Below are positions 1 through 8,780 of a stretch of DNA of 64,000 nt, one piece after another. The position numbers and the translations under genes were made by a program. Below the pieces are notes generated by a model, which saw only the letters and a list, made by a program, of their open reading frames with translations, made no database searches and had not been told where the DNA came from. This DNA is from Phocaeicola_A sp036804505. GTDB taxonomy: Bacteria; Bacteroidota; Bacteroidia; Bacteroidales; Bacteroidaceae. Where the stretch lies: contig DAIRSI010000020.1 of NCBI GenBank assembly GCA_036804505.1, forward strand, positions 1-64,000, given 5' to 3'. Each line of letters starts with the position of its first letter. Position 1 is the first letter of the stretch.

Positions 1-112
1 AAGTTTCGGAGAAGGCAGAGCCACACACGACCTGGCCCGCTTCATGCCCGGCGGACAATCACTGGGTACCCAAGAATTCACACAGGAAATCATTAACAGT
101 ATCAATGCATAA
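1..112 (+). CDS. C-terminal end of probable isocitrate dehydrogenase (partial)
   Basis: Only the last 36 residues are in the window; the frame runs from base 2 to a TAA at 110-112. The peptide contains ATHDLARFMPGG and ends EIINSINA. A THDLA-type segment near the C-terminus fits the end of NADP-dependent isocitrate dehydrogenases (TKDLA in the eukaryotic-like type). The position 12 bases upstream of citrate synthase also fits, because Bacteroides commonly cluster aconitase, isocitrate dehydrogenase and citrate synthase. The identity is therefore part motif, part context, and should be treated as provisional. Confidence 0.5.
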   Translation, partial: SFGEGRATHDLARFMPGGQSLGTQEFTQEIINSINA

Positions 113-124
113 ACAAATACAATC

Positions 125-1471
125 ATGAAGAAAGAATATTTGATATACAAGCTTTCGGAACAAATGAAGGAAGCGACAAGAATAGAAACCGATTTATTCA
201 AGAAATTTGACGTAAAAAGAGGATTGCGCAACGAAGACGGTACGGGTGTACTGGTGGGTCTCACCAAGATAGGAAATGTGGTGGGATACGAGAAAATTCC
301 GGGGGGAGGAATGAAACCGATACCCGGCAAACTGTTCTACCGCGGTTATGACATAGATGACATCGTTCACAGTATTGAATCGGAAAAACGATACGGATTC
401 GAGGAAGTGGCCTACCTGCTGCTTTCGGGAAATTTGCCCGACAAGGAAGAACTGGAGTCTTTCCACGAACTCGTGACGGACAATATGCCACTGGAACAAA
501 AGACCAAGATGAATATCATCGAACTGGAAGGGCACAACATCATGAACATCCTGTCACGCAGCGTACTGGAAATGTACCGGTTCGATCCTGAAGCGGATGA
601 CATCACACGTGACAACCTGATGCGGCAGAGCATCGACTTGATATCGAAGTTCCCGACCATCATTGCCTATGCATACAACATGCTGAGACATGCCACATAC
701 GGCCGTTCGCTCCACATACGCCATCCCAAAGAAGAACTTTCACTGGCAGAAAACTTTCTGTACATGCTGAAAGGAGACTATACCCAACTGGATGCCCGGA
801 TGCTGGATCTGCTTCTGGTGCTTCAGGCAGAACATGGCGGCGGTAACAACTCTACTTTCACGGTACGCGTGGTTTCATCCAGCCGGACAGACACCTATTC
901 TGCCATTGCAGCAGGTATCGGTTCTCTGAAGGGTCCTCTTCACGGAGGTGCCAATATACAAGTGGCCGACATGTTCCATCATCTGCAGGAAAACATACAG
1001 GACTGGACCAATGTGGACGAAATAGATACATATTTCACCCGGATGCTGAACAAGGAAGTATATAACAAGACGGGACTGATTTACGGAATCGGCCATGCCG
1101 TGTATACCATATCCGACCCTCGGGCCGAACTTCTTAAAGACCTGGCAAGGCAACTCGCCCATGAAAAAGGCAAGGACAGGGAATTTGCATTTCTTGAACT
1201 GCTGGAACAGCGTGCCATCGCTACTTTCGGAAAAATCAAGAATAACGGGAAGACGGTATCAAGCAACATCGACTTCTATTCGGGATTCGTGTATGAACTC
1301 ATCGGACTGCCGAAGGAAATATTCACTCCGCTCTTTGCTATGGCCCGTATAGTGGGCTGGTGCGCACACCGCAACGAGGAACTGAATTTTGAAGGCAGAA
1401 GAATCATCCGTCCGGCATACAAAAATGTACTGGAGGCGGAAAAAGAATATACACCTATAGGTAAGAGATAG
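125..1471 (+). CDS. gltA: Citrate synthase
   Basis: Condenses acetyl-CoA and oxaloacetate to citrate in the cytosol, here probably for the oxidative branch leading to 2-oxoglutarate and glutamate. At 448 residues it is of normal length. The three catalytic regions are visible: GPLHGGAN near residues 268-275 (first catalytic His), GIGHAVYTISDPRA near 321-334 (second His), and NIDFYSGFVYE near 381-391 (catalytic Asp). The second motif has Ala where many citrate synthases have Arg (GHRVY); I believe this is usual for the Bacteroidetes form but cannot check. The ATG follows the upstream gene by 12 bases in an A-rich leader, so it is probably co-transcribed with it. Confidence 0.95.
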   Translation: MKKEYLIYKLSEQMKEATRIETDLFKKFDVKRGLRNEDGTGVLVGLTKIGNVVGYEKIPGGGMKPIPGKLFYRGYDIDDIVHSIESEKRYGFEEVAYLLLSGNLPDKEELESFHELVTDNMPLEQKTKMNIIELEGHNIMNILSRSVLEMYRFDPEADDITRDNLMRQSIDLISKFPTIIAYAYNMLRHATYGRSLHIRHPKEELSLAENFLYMLKGDYTQLDARMLDLLLVLQAEHGGGNNSTFTVRVVSSSRTDTYSAIAAGIGSLKGPLHGGANIQVADMFHHLQENIQDWTNVDEIDTYFTRMLNKEVYNKTGLIYGIGHAVYTISDPRAELLKDLARQLAHEKGKDREFAFLELLEQRAIATFGKIKNNGKTVSSNIDFYSGFVYELIGLPKEIFTPLFAMARIVGWCAHRNEELNFEGRRIIRPAYKNVLEAEKEYTPIGKR

Positions 1472-1532
1472 AAAAAATACATTTGTGAACTATTATATTC
1501 CATAGAAAAGGATTTTGTTTGTTTTTTTTTCG

Positions 1533-1540
1533 TACTTTTG
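1533..1540 (+). promoter_or_regulatory. Bacteroidetes -7 promoter element for the polysaccharide-export operon
   Basis: TACTTTTG matches TAnnTTTG and lies about 32 bases before the ATG at 1572. TTTG sequences upstream (1514-1517, 1518-1521) are closer than the usual 19-21 base spacing, so the -33 element is uncertain. Confidence 0.6.
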
Positions 1541-1571
1541 CACAACCGAGCAAAACTAGAAAAAAATTTAG

Positions 1572-1991
1572 ATGAAAATAGCTGTGGATTTCGACGGTAC
1601 CATTGTAACACATGAGTACCCTAAAATAGGAAGAGATATCCCTTTCGCAATAGAAACACTGAAGATGCTGCAAAAAGAACAGCATCAACTCATTCTGTGG
1701 ACTGTGCGAGAGGGCGATCTTTTACAGGAGGCTGTGGATTATTGCAAGAACCATGGTCTGGAATTTTATGCAATAAACGCCAGTTATCCCGGAGAGACTA
1801 CTGAAAGCGCTCACTATAGCCGCAAGATAAAAGCGGACATGTACATAGACGATACAAGTGTGGGCGGACTACCCGACTGGGGCATCATCTACGAAATGGT
1901 GCGAAAAGGAAAATCCATGATGGAAGTAATCCAGGAACAAATGGAAACGGAAGTACCCAAAAAGGCAAAAAGAAAATGGGGAATATTCTAA
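1572..1991 (+). CDS. BT0820-type HAD phosphatase
   Basis: Small (139 residues) member of the HAD phosphohydrolase superfamily without a large cap domain. Motif I is DFDGT with the nucleophile Asp6 and general acid Asp8. A Thr in LWTVREGD is the probable motif II residue, a Lys in SRKIKADM is the likely motif III residue, and MYIDD supplies the acidic motif IV. The fold and length match the BT0820-like family of Bacteroides; the physiological substrate is not known to me. It is the first gene of an operon with Wza-like and Wzc-like export proteins (37 bases to the next gene), so dephosphorylation of a sugar phosphate or other intermediate of envelope polysaccharide synthesis is a reasonable inference only. 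Confidence 0.8.
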   Translation: MKIAVDFDGTIVTHEYPKIGRDIPFAIETLKMLQKEQHQLILWTVREGDLLQEAVDYCKNHGLEFYAINASYPGETTESAHYSRKIKADMYIDDTSVGGLPDWGIIYEMVRKGKSMMEVIQEQMETEVPKKAKRKWGIF

Positions 1992-2027
1992 AATGATAAA
2001 AAACTATATTACAAATATCGATTTATA

Positions 2028-2846
2028 ATGAAAAAGGAAAAAAATCTTTTGGTTATATTCATGATGATTGCAGCTCTGTGCATGACATCATGTGTGTCCA
2101 CCAAAAAGCTGATTTACATGCAAGGTGTAACTACTATTCCGGAAGACAGTCTGAAGCAATTGCAAAACTACGAATTGCGCATTCAGCCGGATGACCAGCT
2201 GGCAATCAGCATCAACAGCAAAAACGAAGAATTGATTATGCCGTTCAACAATAACCTGCTCATCGGCAGCGGAAACTCTAACGGCGGCTCTCAGGCAAAC
2301 TCACAGGCCGGAATCACTTATTTCCAGGTTAACAAGGAAGGAAAAATTCATTTTCCTATTCTGGGCGATCTGAAAGTGGAGGGAATGACCCGAAACGAAA
2401 TCGAAAAGATGATTGAAGCCAAACTGATTGAAGGAAGTTTCGTGAAAGACCCCAGCGTGAGCGTGAAACTGATGAGTTTCAAGGTGACGGTGCTAGGTGA
2501 AGTGACTAATCCGGGAGTGCAAAAGCTGACGGGAGAAAGAGTAACCGTACTGGAAGCCCTCGGCATGGCAGGTGACCTCCAGCCAAGCGGACAACGTGAA
2601 AACATCCTCGTTCTGCGTGAAGAAAACGGACAAAGAAAAACCTATACGCTGGACCTTACCAACGGAAGGAATATTCTGGAATCTCCGTGCTATTACCTGC
2701 AACAGAATGATGTGGTGTATGTGCAGCCCAATAGCGCCATCAAGGTGAAAGGAAGTGCAGCAACAGCTTACTTGTCGACTACAGGTACTTTAGTAAGCAT
2801 TCTGGCAAGTATCATCTCCTTGTTCGTGGTGATTCTAAAGAAATAG
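2028..2846 (+). CDS. Wza-like polysaccharide export lipoprotein
   Basis: Outer-membrane polysaccharide secretin of the Wza/BexD family, which forms the exit channel for capsule or exopolysaccharide. A lipoprotein signal peptide ends at Cys22 (MTSC). A poly_export domain follows (residues about 50-130, containing IQPDDQLAIS and GKIHFPILGDL), then a SLBB domain (about 140-225, FKVTVLGEVTNPGV). The C-terminus has a hydrophobic helix (LVSILASIISLFVVI) just before KK, which fits the helix through which Wza-type proteins cross the outer membrane. At 272 residues it is shorter than E. coli Wza, as is common for Bacteroides. The kinase/copolymerase gene begins 27 bases downstream and is its expected partner. 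Confidence 0.9.
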   Translation: MKKEKNLLVIFMMIAALCMTSCVSTKKLIYMQGVTTIPEDSLKQLQNYELRIQPDDQLAISINSKNEELIMPFNNNLLIGSGNSNGGSQANSQAGITYFQVNKEGKIHFPILGDLKVEGMTRNEIEKMIEAKLIEGSFVKDPSVSVKLMSFKVTVLGEVTNPGVQKLTGERVTVLEALGMAGDLQPSGQRENILVLREENGQRKTYTLDLTNGRNILESPCYYLQQNDVVYVQPNSAIKVKGSAATAYLSTTGTLVSILASIISLFVVILKK

Positions 2847-2872
2847 ACAAAGACAGAAGTAATTTAAAAGAA

Positions 2873-5311
2873 ATGGAAGACAATATAACAAATCAAAATA
2901 CATCAACGGTAGATAAGGAAGACGACGGACTGAACCTCCGCGACTGGCTGGATATTGTGGTGAACAACTGGAAATGGATATTAGCTTCGGCTATAATCTG
3001 TGCTGCAGTAGCCTATATCTATCTGGCAACCGTACCTCCTACATACCAGCGCCAGGCCGTTATGCTTGTGAAAGATGACAAAGGTCGCCGCTCGGCAAAT
3101 TCCAACGATTTGAACTCCGTAATGGACTTGAGCAGCCTCGGTATGGGTAACTCGGTTGAAAATGAAGTGTATATTCTGAAATCCTATCAGCTGATGCATG
3201 AGGTGGTGAGCCGCCTGAATCTGAATGTAAATTATACTGTAAGAAAAGGACTGCGTCCGGTAAGTCTGTTCAAAAATTCTCCCTTTACACTTAAGATAGA
3301 CAGAGAACCGCAGAGAAGCGTGAGGATGGAAGCTGAAGTGGAAAAAGAAGGAATCCGCATCCATGAAATGGAAGTGGAAGGGGAATCGGTAAACTTCGAT
3401 GAAATCGTTCCTTTCGACAAGGATGTAGTAACCCCGGCCGGAAAAATAAAACTGACAGCAAACATAAAGACTCTGGATAAATTTGAAGGAGAAACGGTGA
3501 AAATTACCGTTACTAACAAAGAAAGTGCCACGAATATGTATCGTGCCAAAATAGAGACATCTCAGATGACCAAGCAGAGTACACTGGTAAATATCGTGAT
3601 GACGGATCAGAATATTGACCGCGCGGATGCCATTCTGGATATGCTGCTGAAAGTTTACAGCGAAAGCATTGTTGAAGACAAAAACCGCGTAGCTACCAAC
3701 ACTGCAAAGTTTGTGGATGAGCGTGTTCAAATTATCAGCCAGGAACTAGGAGATGTAGAAGAAAAACTAACTCGGTTCAAACAGGCCAACCGACTGGTGG
3801 ACCTGCAAGCAAACTCCGCATTATACCTTCAGGAAGGCAGTAAGGCAAAGGATGAAACGGTACAGATAGAGGCTCAGCTGGGTGTAGCAAAATATTTGCG
3901 TGATTACCTGACCGACATGAGCAAACAAAGGGAACTGATTCCTAATGTAATCAACACGGATGATGTTAGCCTGAACGCACAGGTACAGGAATACAACACC
4001 AAGATGCTTCAGCGCAACAGACTTGCCAGCAACAGTAGCGAGGAGAACTCGGTGGTACAGGAATTGAACAGAGACCTTGCCGGACTAAGAGGAAGCATTG
4101 AAGGAACCCTGAACAGCAACATCAACGCACTGCAGGTAAGACTGAACAAGAGTCGTTCTGTACAGAATCAGACCACCAGCAACATTGCAGCCATCCCGGC
4201 TCAGGAAAAATATGCACTGGACGTACAAAGACAACAGAGTATCAAGGAAGCCCTCTACACGTTCCTGCTGAACAAGCGCGAGGAAACCAACTTGCAGCTG
4301 GCCATTACGGAAGCTAATATCCGCGTGGTGGAAGCACCTTTCGGCAGCCGTATTCCTATTGCGCCCAAGAGAAACCTGATATTGCTGGCTGCATTCCTCA
4401 TAGGATGTGCATTACCTTTGATTTATTTCCGCCTGCGTGAATTCTGGAATACCGGTGTTCGCGGCAGAAAAGATATTGAAGACAATACGACTTTGAGCGT
4501 ATTGGGAGACATACCAAGCCGTCATCACGATCAGGAAGATCATGACATCATGGTAGGCGAATCACGCAATGACCGCTTGACGGAAGCATTCCGAATACTT
4601 CGCACGAACCTGGAATTTGCCAACAAGGATGCACGAGTGCTGATGTTTACCTCGACTACTGCCGGAGAAGGAAAAACCTTCGTAAGCCGCAATATGGCTG
4701 TAACCATCGCCATAAGCGGAAAGAAAGTGGTATTGGTGGATACGGATATCCGCAAGCGCACACAGAGCAAACTGTCTGGTGTGAAAGGACATGACGGAGT
4801 AAGTACTTATCTGAGCGGTATTACCGAACATGTATCGGATATCATTCAAAAAGGACAAATTGAAGATAAAGTGGACGTTGTGCCTGCAGGTATGACACCT
4901 CCTAATCCAAGCGAACTCTTGATGAGTAACCGTCTGGAAAAGATGATTGATGAATTGCGCCAAATTTATGACTATGTGATTCTGGATAATGTGCCGGCAC
5001 AGGTCGTTGCTGATGCAAGCATCGTGAACAGAGTGGCCGAACTGACTCTCTACGTGGTTCGCGTAGGAGTGATGGACCGGCGTTATCTGCCTGAGTTGGA
5101 ACGTCTGCACAGAGAAAAGAAATTCAAGAATATGTACGTCATTCTGAATGATTCGACCGTAAACAACCGTTATGGATATGGATATGGTTACGGATATGGC
5201 TATGGTTACGGTTATTATACAGATGAAGACGGAAACAAAAAGAAGTATAAAAAACGTATCAAGCACGAAAGCAAGAAGATACTGAATAAATTCATGGGCA
5301 AGAAGAAATAA
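2873..5311 (+). CDS. Wzc-like polysaccharide copolymerase / BY-family tyrosine kinase
   Basis: Inner-membrane chain-length regulator fused to a bacterial tyrosine kinase. Transmembrane helix 1 spans about residues 34-52 and helix 2 about 501-521. A long periplasmic Wzz region with predicted coiled coil lies between them. The cytoplasmic kinase has Walker A AGEGKT (597-602), Walker A' VVLVDTDIRKR (about 619-629) and a downstream YVILDNVPA strand that serves as the Walker B-like element. The tail has an unusually regular alternating Gly-Tyr tract (about residues 768-782), followed by Tyr-Tyr; these are the candidate autophosphorylation tyrosines. A lysine-rich end follows. Together with the upstream Wza-like lipoprotein it makes a trans-envelope export pair, but no glycosyltransferases are encoded nearby. 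Confidence 0.93.
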   Translation: MEDNITNQNTSTVDKEDDGLNLRDWLDIVVNNWKWILASAIICAAVAYIYLATVPPTYQRQAVMLVKDDKGRRSANSNDLNSVMDLSSLGMGNSVENEVYILKSYQLMHEVVSRLNLNVNYTVRKGLRPVSLFKNSPFTLKIDREPQRSVRMEAEVEKEGIRIHEMEVEGESVNFDEIVPFDKDVVTPAGKIKLTANIKTLDKFEGETVKITVTNKESATNMYRAKIETSQMTKQSTLVNIVMTDQNIDRADAILDMLLKVYSESIVEDKNRVATNTAKFVDERVQIISQELGDVEEKLTRFKQANRLVDLQANSALYLQEGSKAKDETVQIEAQLGVAKYLRDYLTDMSKQRELIPNVINTDDVSLNAQVQEYNTKMLQRNRLASNSSEENSVVQELNRDLAGLRGSIEGTLNSNINALQVRLNKSRSVQNQTTSNIAAIPAQEKYALDVQRQQSIKEALYTFLLNKREETNLQLAITEANIRVVEAPFGSRIPIAPKRNLILLAAFLIGCALPLIYFRLREFWNTGVRGRKDIEDNTTLSVLGDIPSRHHDQEDHDIMVGESRNDRLTEAFRILRTNLEFANKDARVLMFTSTTAGEGKTFVSRNMAVTIAISGKKVVLVDTDIRKRTQSKLSGVKGHDGVSTYLSGITEHVSDIIQKGQIEDKVDVVPAGMTPPNPSELLMSNRLEKMIDELRQIYDYVILDNVPAQVVADASIVNRVAELTLYVVRVGVMDRRYLPELERLHREKKFKNMYVILNDSTVNNRYGYGYGYGYGYGYGYYTDEDGNKKKYKKRIKHESKKILNKFMGKKK

Positions 5312-5362
5312 GCTTGTCCTGAAACGATAACCGGCGGAAGGAAAATTTGACTGACTGTCGTG

Positions 5363-5405
5363 AACAATAACCGGAAGAGAATATCTTCCGGTTATTGTTT
5401 TTTAT
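5363..5405. terminator. Strong intrinsic terminator between convergent genes
   Basis: A perfect 16-base inverted repeat (5363-5378 with 5384-5399) encloses a 5-base loop. On the plus strand it is followed by TTTTTTATTG, on the minus strand by a weaker AT stretch. It ends the polysaccharide-export operon and may also stop transcripts of the facing ABC transporter gene. Confidence 0.9.
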
Positions 5406-5414
5406 TGTCGGCCT

Positions 5415-7067
5415 TTATTTTTTTAGTCTGATGAGTTCGTTGCAATACTGCAGGATGAGTTCGCGATGAGTAACGAAAATCATGGTCTTTTGTTGCTGGG
5501 AATGCAGCAGACGTTCGATCAGTGTGCGTTCCGTTTCAGCATCGAGCGAAGAACTGAATTCGTCGAGTATGAGAATGCTTCCCGGACGAAGCAGTCCGCG
5601 GGCTATGGCAATGCGCTGTGCCTGACCTTCACTGAGTCCTGCTCCCTGTTCCCCGCAATGAGAATCGAGTTTGTCAGGAAGAGAAAGAACAAAATCGGCA
5701 GCAGCCGTGTGAAGTGCTTGAATCATCTCTGAATCATCGGCATCCGGATTTCCCAGCAGGAGATTGTCGCGGATGGTTCCGCTGAGCAGGCTGTTGCCTT
5801 GCGGAATATAAACCAGGTTGCAACGGCTTTCCGCAGAAACGGGAAGAACATCGCCCTGCTCGTTGTAGAGCTCCAGAGAGCCTTGCGAAGGACGAAGAAG
5901 AGAAAGCATGAGACGGATGAGTGTACTCTTTCCGACACCCGTTTCACCAACGATGGCAATTCGGCTTCCCGGATGGAAATCATAGGAAAAATCCGAGAAA
6001 ATATTTCTGGAAGCCTCCTGGTAACGAAAGGTAATATTACGGAGACGTATGCCTGCTATTCCTCTTAACTTGTTCCGGGACTCTCCAGACTCCGTCGGAA
6101 TATTCTCGAGTTCACGGAGTCGGTCGATGGACGTGGAAGCATGGATGAAAGCAGGAATGAGACGAGTCAAATCGACAGTGGGACGCTGAATCTGCGCTAC
6201 CAACTGCAGAAATGCAGTCATCACGCCGAAAGTAATCGTGCCATGATAAAGACCGAAGATACTCCACATGAAGGCCGTCATGTAACCTGCCAGGAATCCA
6301 ATGGAAATCATGGAGCGGGAAAAGAGCGAGAAACGGGTACGTTTCATGGTCTGTCCGTAGAGAGTGGTTTGCAAATCACGAAGTTTCCCGGTCATAGTTT
6401 CGCTCTGTTCCATGGTTTGAATGACAGTGCGGTGTTGAAGACTTTCCTGAAGAAGACTCTGCACATTGCTGTCGGTGGAACGGATATCTTTCGTAAGCTT
6501 GCGCATGCGCTTGATGTAGATTTTGCTGACCAAAAGAAAGAAAGGCATGATGAGAACTACAGACCAAGCCAGGACTGCATTCATGCGGCTTAGAAAAACA
6601 AATGCCGCCAACAACTGGACACAAGTGGTAAACACAGACGGGAGAGAATTGCAAAGTGTATCGGTCACCACCCGGACGTCTTCTTCAAGACGGTTCAGGA
6701 TATCACCGCTGTGCATCTCTTTCTTACCACCCCAATAGGCGTGCATGAGGTGTGAAAACAGACGGCGGCGGATGGTGTTTTTCATTTTTATTTCAGTCTG
6801 GTTACCTAGCCAGGTGTTCAACAAATTGGCCACCAGTTCACACAAAACAAGAATCACCAGCACAGCACCATAGGCCATGAGAGTACGAACGGAAGCATGA
6901 TGGTCATGAGTGGCAAGATCGACCAGAATCTTACTGACATAAATAAACACCAATGCAGCCGATACCCGAATCAAACCTAGCATCGTATTTACAAACAGTC
7001 TGAAACGAATTCCTTTCGAAGCTGTCCACAGCCATCGAAAACTCATTTTTATGATACCTTCTTTCAT
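5415..7067 (-). CDS. ABC transporter, fused permease and ATPase (half exporter)
   Basis: Type IV ABC exporter with an N-terminal six-helix membrane domain (residues about 20-310) and a C-terminal nucleotide-binding domain (about 335-550). Visible motifs are Walker A GETGVGKS (374-381), Q-loop Gln423, signature LSEGQ (478-482), Walker B ILILDE (498-503) and switch His534. The signature has Glu instead of the common Gly at the third position. It should work as a homodimer or pair with another half transporter; none is adjacent. The substrate is unknown. Two starts are possible: the ATG at 7067, or the ATG at 7046 (MSFRWLW), which has a GAAGG stretch about 12 bases ahead. The gene converges on the polysaccharide operon, so a functional link to it is not implied. 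Confidence 0.9.
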   Translation of the reverse strand: MKEGIIKMSFRWLWTASKGIRFRLFVNTMLGLIRVSAALVFIYVSKILVDLATHDHHASVRTLMAYGAVLVILVLCELVANLLNTWLGNQTEIKMKNTIRRRLFSHLMHAYWGGKKEMHSGDILNRLEEDVRVVTDTLCNSLPSVFTTCVQLLAAFVFLSRMNAVLAWSVVLIMPFFLLVSKIYIKRMRKLTKDIRSTDSNVQSLLQESLQHRTVIQTMEQSETMTGKLRDLQTTLYGQTMKRTRFSLFSRSMISIGFLAGYMTAFMWSIFGLYHGTITFGVMTAFLQLVAQIQRPTVDLTRLIPAFIHASTSIDRLRELENIPTESGESRNKLRGIAGIRLRNITFRYQEASRNIFSDFSYDFHPGSRIAIVGETGVGKSTLIRLMLSLLRPSQGSLELYNEQGDVLPVSAESRCNLVYIPQGNSLLSGTIRDNLLLGNPDADDSEMIQALHTAAADFVLSLPDKLDSHCGEQGAGLSEGQAQRIAIARGLLRPGSILILDEFSSSLDAETERTLIERLLHSQQQKTMIFVTHRELILQYCNELIRLKK

Positions 7068-7143
7068 TACAGGGCGAATTTAGTAAAAAAAATGAAATAA
7101 TCTCCTTTTTGGAAAGAATCTGTATCAATCCTTGGAACGTTTT

Positions 7144-7174
7144 TTTGCAATATAGGGAAAATACAGTATTTTTG
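7144..7174 (+). promoter_or_regulatory. Complete Bacteroidetes promoter for the GH125 gene
   Basis: TTTG at 7144-7147 and TATTTTTG at 7167-7174 are separated by 19 bases, matching the sigma-ABfr consensus. The start codon at 7221 lies 46 bases downstream. Confidence 0.8.
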
Positions 7175-7220
7175 TGGTCAGCAAAATAAAAATTGAAAAC
7201 CTGTAATAAATAAATTGATT

Positions 7221-8672
7221 ATGAAAATGAACCTGAAAAGAAGTATCCTGGCAGCCATGCTTGCAGGGCTTGCGACAAGCTCCTACGGAGTAACCATAGC
7301 GGATTTTCCCACAGCTGTGCGCGATGGAGTAACTGACTACACCAGCCAGCGTCCGGCTATGAAAGACCGTTTGTTCCGCTCCAAGGCTGTAGACAAAAGG
7401 ATAGAGGAAGTAAAGAAAATGCTCAAGAATCCCTATCTGGCCTGGATGTTCGAAAATTGTTTTCCCAACACGCTGGACACTACCGTGCATTACAGCACCC
7501 TTGACGGCGATGACGATACCTTTGTATATACGGGCGACATACATGCCATGTGGCTCAGAGACTCTGGCGCACAGGTATATCCTTATATTGCCTTTGCCAA
7601 CAGCGATCCTCAACTCAAGAAAATGCTGCGTGGAGTTATACTGAGACAATGGAAATGCATCTGTATCGATCCTTATGCAAATGCCTTCAACTTCGGTCCT
7701 ACAGGCTCCGAATGGCAAAGTGACCTGACAGACATGAAGCCCGAACTGCATGAGCGGAAATATGAAATAGACTCCTTATGTTACCCCATTCGCCTGGCAT
7801 ACGAATACTGGCTGAAAACGGGTGACAGCAGTGTATTCGGCGACAGTTGGCTGCAAGCAGTGCAAGCCATTCTGAAAACCTTCAAAGAACAACAACGTAA
7901 AACAGGATTGGGCCCATACAAGTTCCAGCGCAAGACAGCCGTTGCATTCGACACGGTTCCGAACAGCGGATATGGCAATCCGATCAAACCGGTCGGACTG
8001 ATCGCTTCCATCTTTCGCCCGTCGGACGACGCCACAATTTATCCATTCCTTATCCCATCGAATTTCTTTGCCGTATCTTCACTGAAAAAAGCAGCGGAAA
8101 TCCTTACCAAGGTAAATAAAGACAATGCCCTGGCAAGCGAATGCACTGCATTGGCCAATGAAGTAGAAACAGCCTTGCAACAGTATGCTGTCTATAATCA
8201 TCCCAAATACGGAAAAATATATGCTTATGAGGTAGACGGCTTCGGAAACCAATTGCTTAGCGACGATGCAAACGTACCTAGCTTGCTGGCTATGGCCTAT
8301 ATGGGAGATGTAAATGTCAACGACCCCATCTACCAGAATACCCGTCGTTTTGTCTGGAGCGAGGACAATCCTTATTTCTTCAAAGGCAAGGCAGGAGAGG
8401 GAATAGGCGGACCACACGTAGGACTGGACATGATTTGGCCTATGAGTATCATGATGAAGGCATTCACCAGTCAGGATGACAAAGAAATAAAAGACTGCAT
8501 CAATATGTTGATGAAAACAGATGCCGGAACCGGATTCATGCACGAATCCTTCAACAAAGATAATCCGAAGAACTTCACCAGAGCTTGGTTTGCCTGGCAA
8601 AATACACTCTTCGGTGAACTTATACTGAAACTGGTGAATGAAGGTAAAGTGAATCTTCTTAATGAATTGTAA
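7221..8672 (+). CDS. GH125 family exo-alpha-1,6-mannosidase
   Basis: Metal-independent glycoside hydrolase family 125 (older name DUF1237), which removes terminal alpha-1,6-mannose from glycans. The family hallmark GDIHAMWLRDSGAQ is present at residues 105-118 and includes the acidic residue in WLRDS. Later conserved stretches include KFQRKTAVAFDT, IASIFRPSDDA and GGPHVGLDMIWPMS. A signal peptide (residues about 1-23) indicates export to the periplasm. I chose the ATG at 7221 over a TTG six bases earlier. The length of 483 residues is typical. No SusC/SusD pair or other mannosidase is adjacent, so this is a stand-alone enzyme, perhaps finishing degradation of N-glycan or yeast mannan fragments. 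Confidence 0.92.
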   Translation: MKMNLKRSILAAMLAGLATSSYGVTIADFPTAVRDGVTDYTSQRPAMKDRLFRSKAVDKRIEEVKKMLKNPYLAWMFENCFPNTLDTTVHYSTLDGDDDTFVYTGDIHAMWLRDSGAQVYPYIAFANSDPQLKKMLRGVILRQWKCICIDPYANAFNFGPTGSEWQSDLTDMKPELHERKYEIDSLCYPIRLAYEYWLKTGDSSVFGDSWLQAVQAILKTFKEQQRKTGLGPYKFQRKTAVAFDTVPNSGYGNPIKPVGLIASIFRPSDDATIYPFLIPSNFFAVSSLKKAAEILTKVNKDNALASECTALANEVETALQQYAVYNHPKYGKIYAYEVDGFGNQLLSDDANVPSLLAMAYMGDVNVNDPIYQNTRRFVWSEDNPYFFKGKAGEGIGGPHVGLDMIWPMSIMMKAFTSQDDKEIKDCINMLMKTDAGTGFMHESFNKDNPKNFTRAWFAWQNTLFGELILKLVNEGKVNLLNEL

Positions 8673-8735
8673 GTCTTTTTTCAAAAGAATTATGTAAATA
8701 TTTTTATACAAGACACGTATCATTTCAAAAATTAT

Positions 8736-8743
8736 TAACTTTG
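8736..8743 (+). promoter_or_regulatory. -7 promoter element for the M48 peptidase gene
   Basis: TAACTTTG matches TAnnTTTG and sits 37 bases before the ATG at 8781. No convincing TTTG -33 element is seen. Confidence 0.6.
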
Positions 8744-8780
8744 TATCCGTAAAAAGTAGAGAATAACTAAATGCTATGAT

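Noticed and set aside
3232..3549. Antisense frames inside the Wzc-like gene
   Set aside because: Shadows of a well-supported gene; no motif or promoter supports them.
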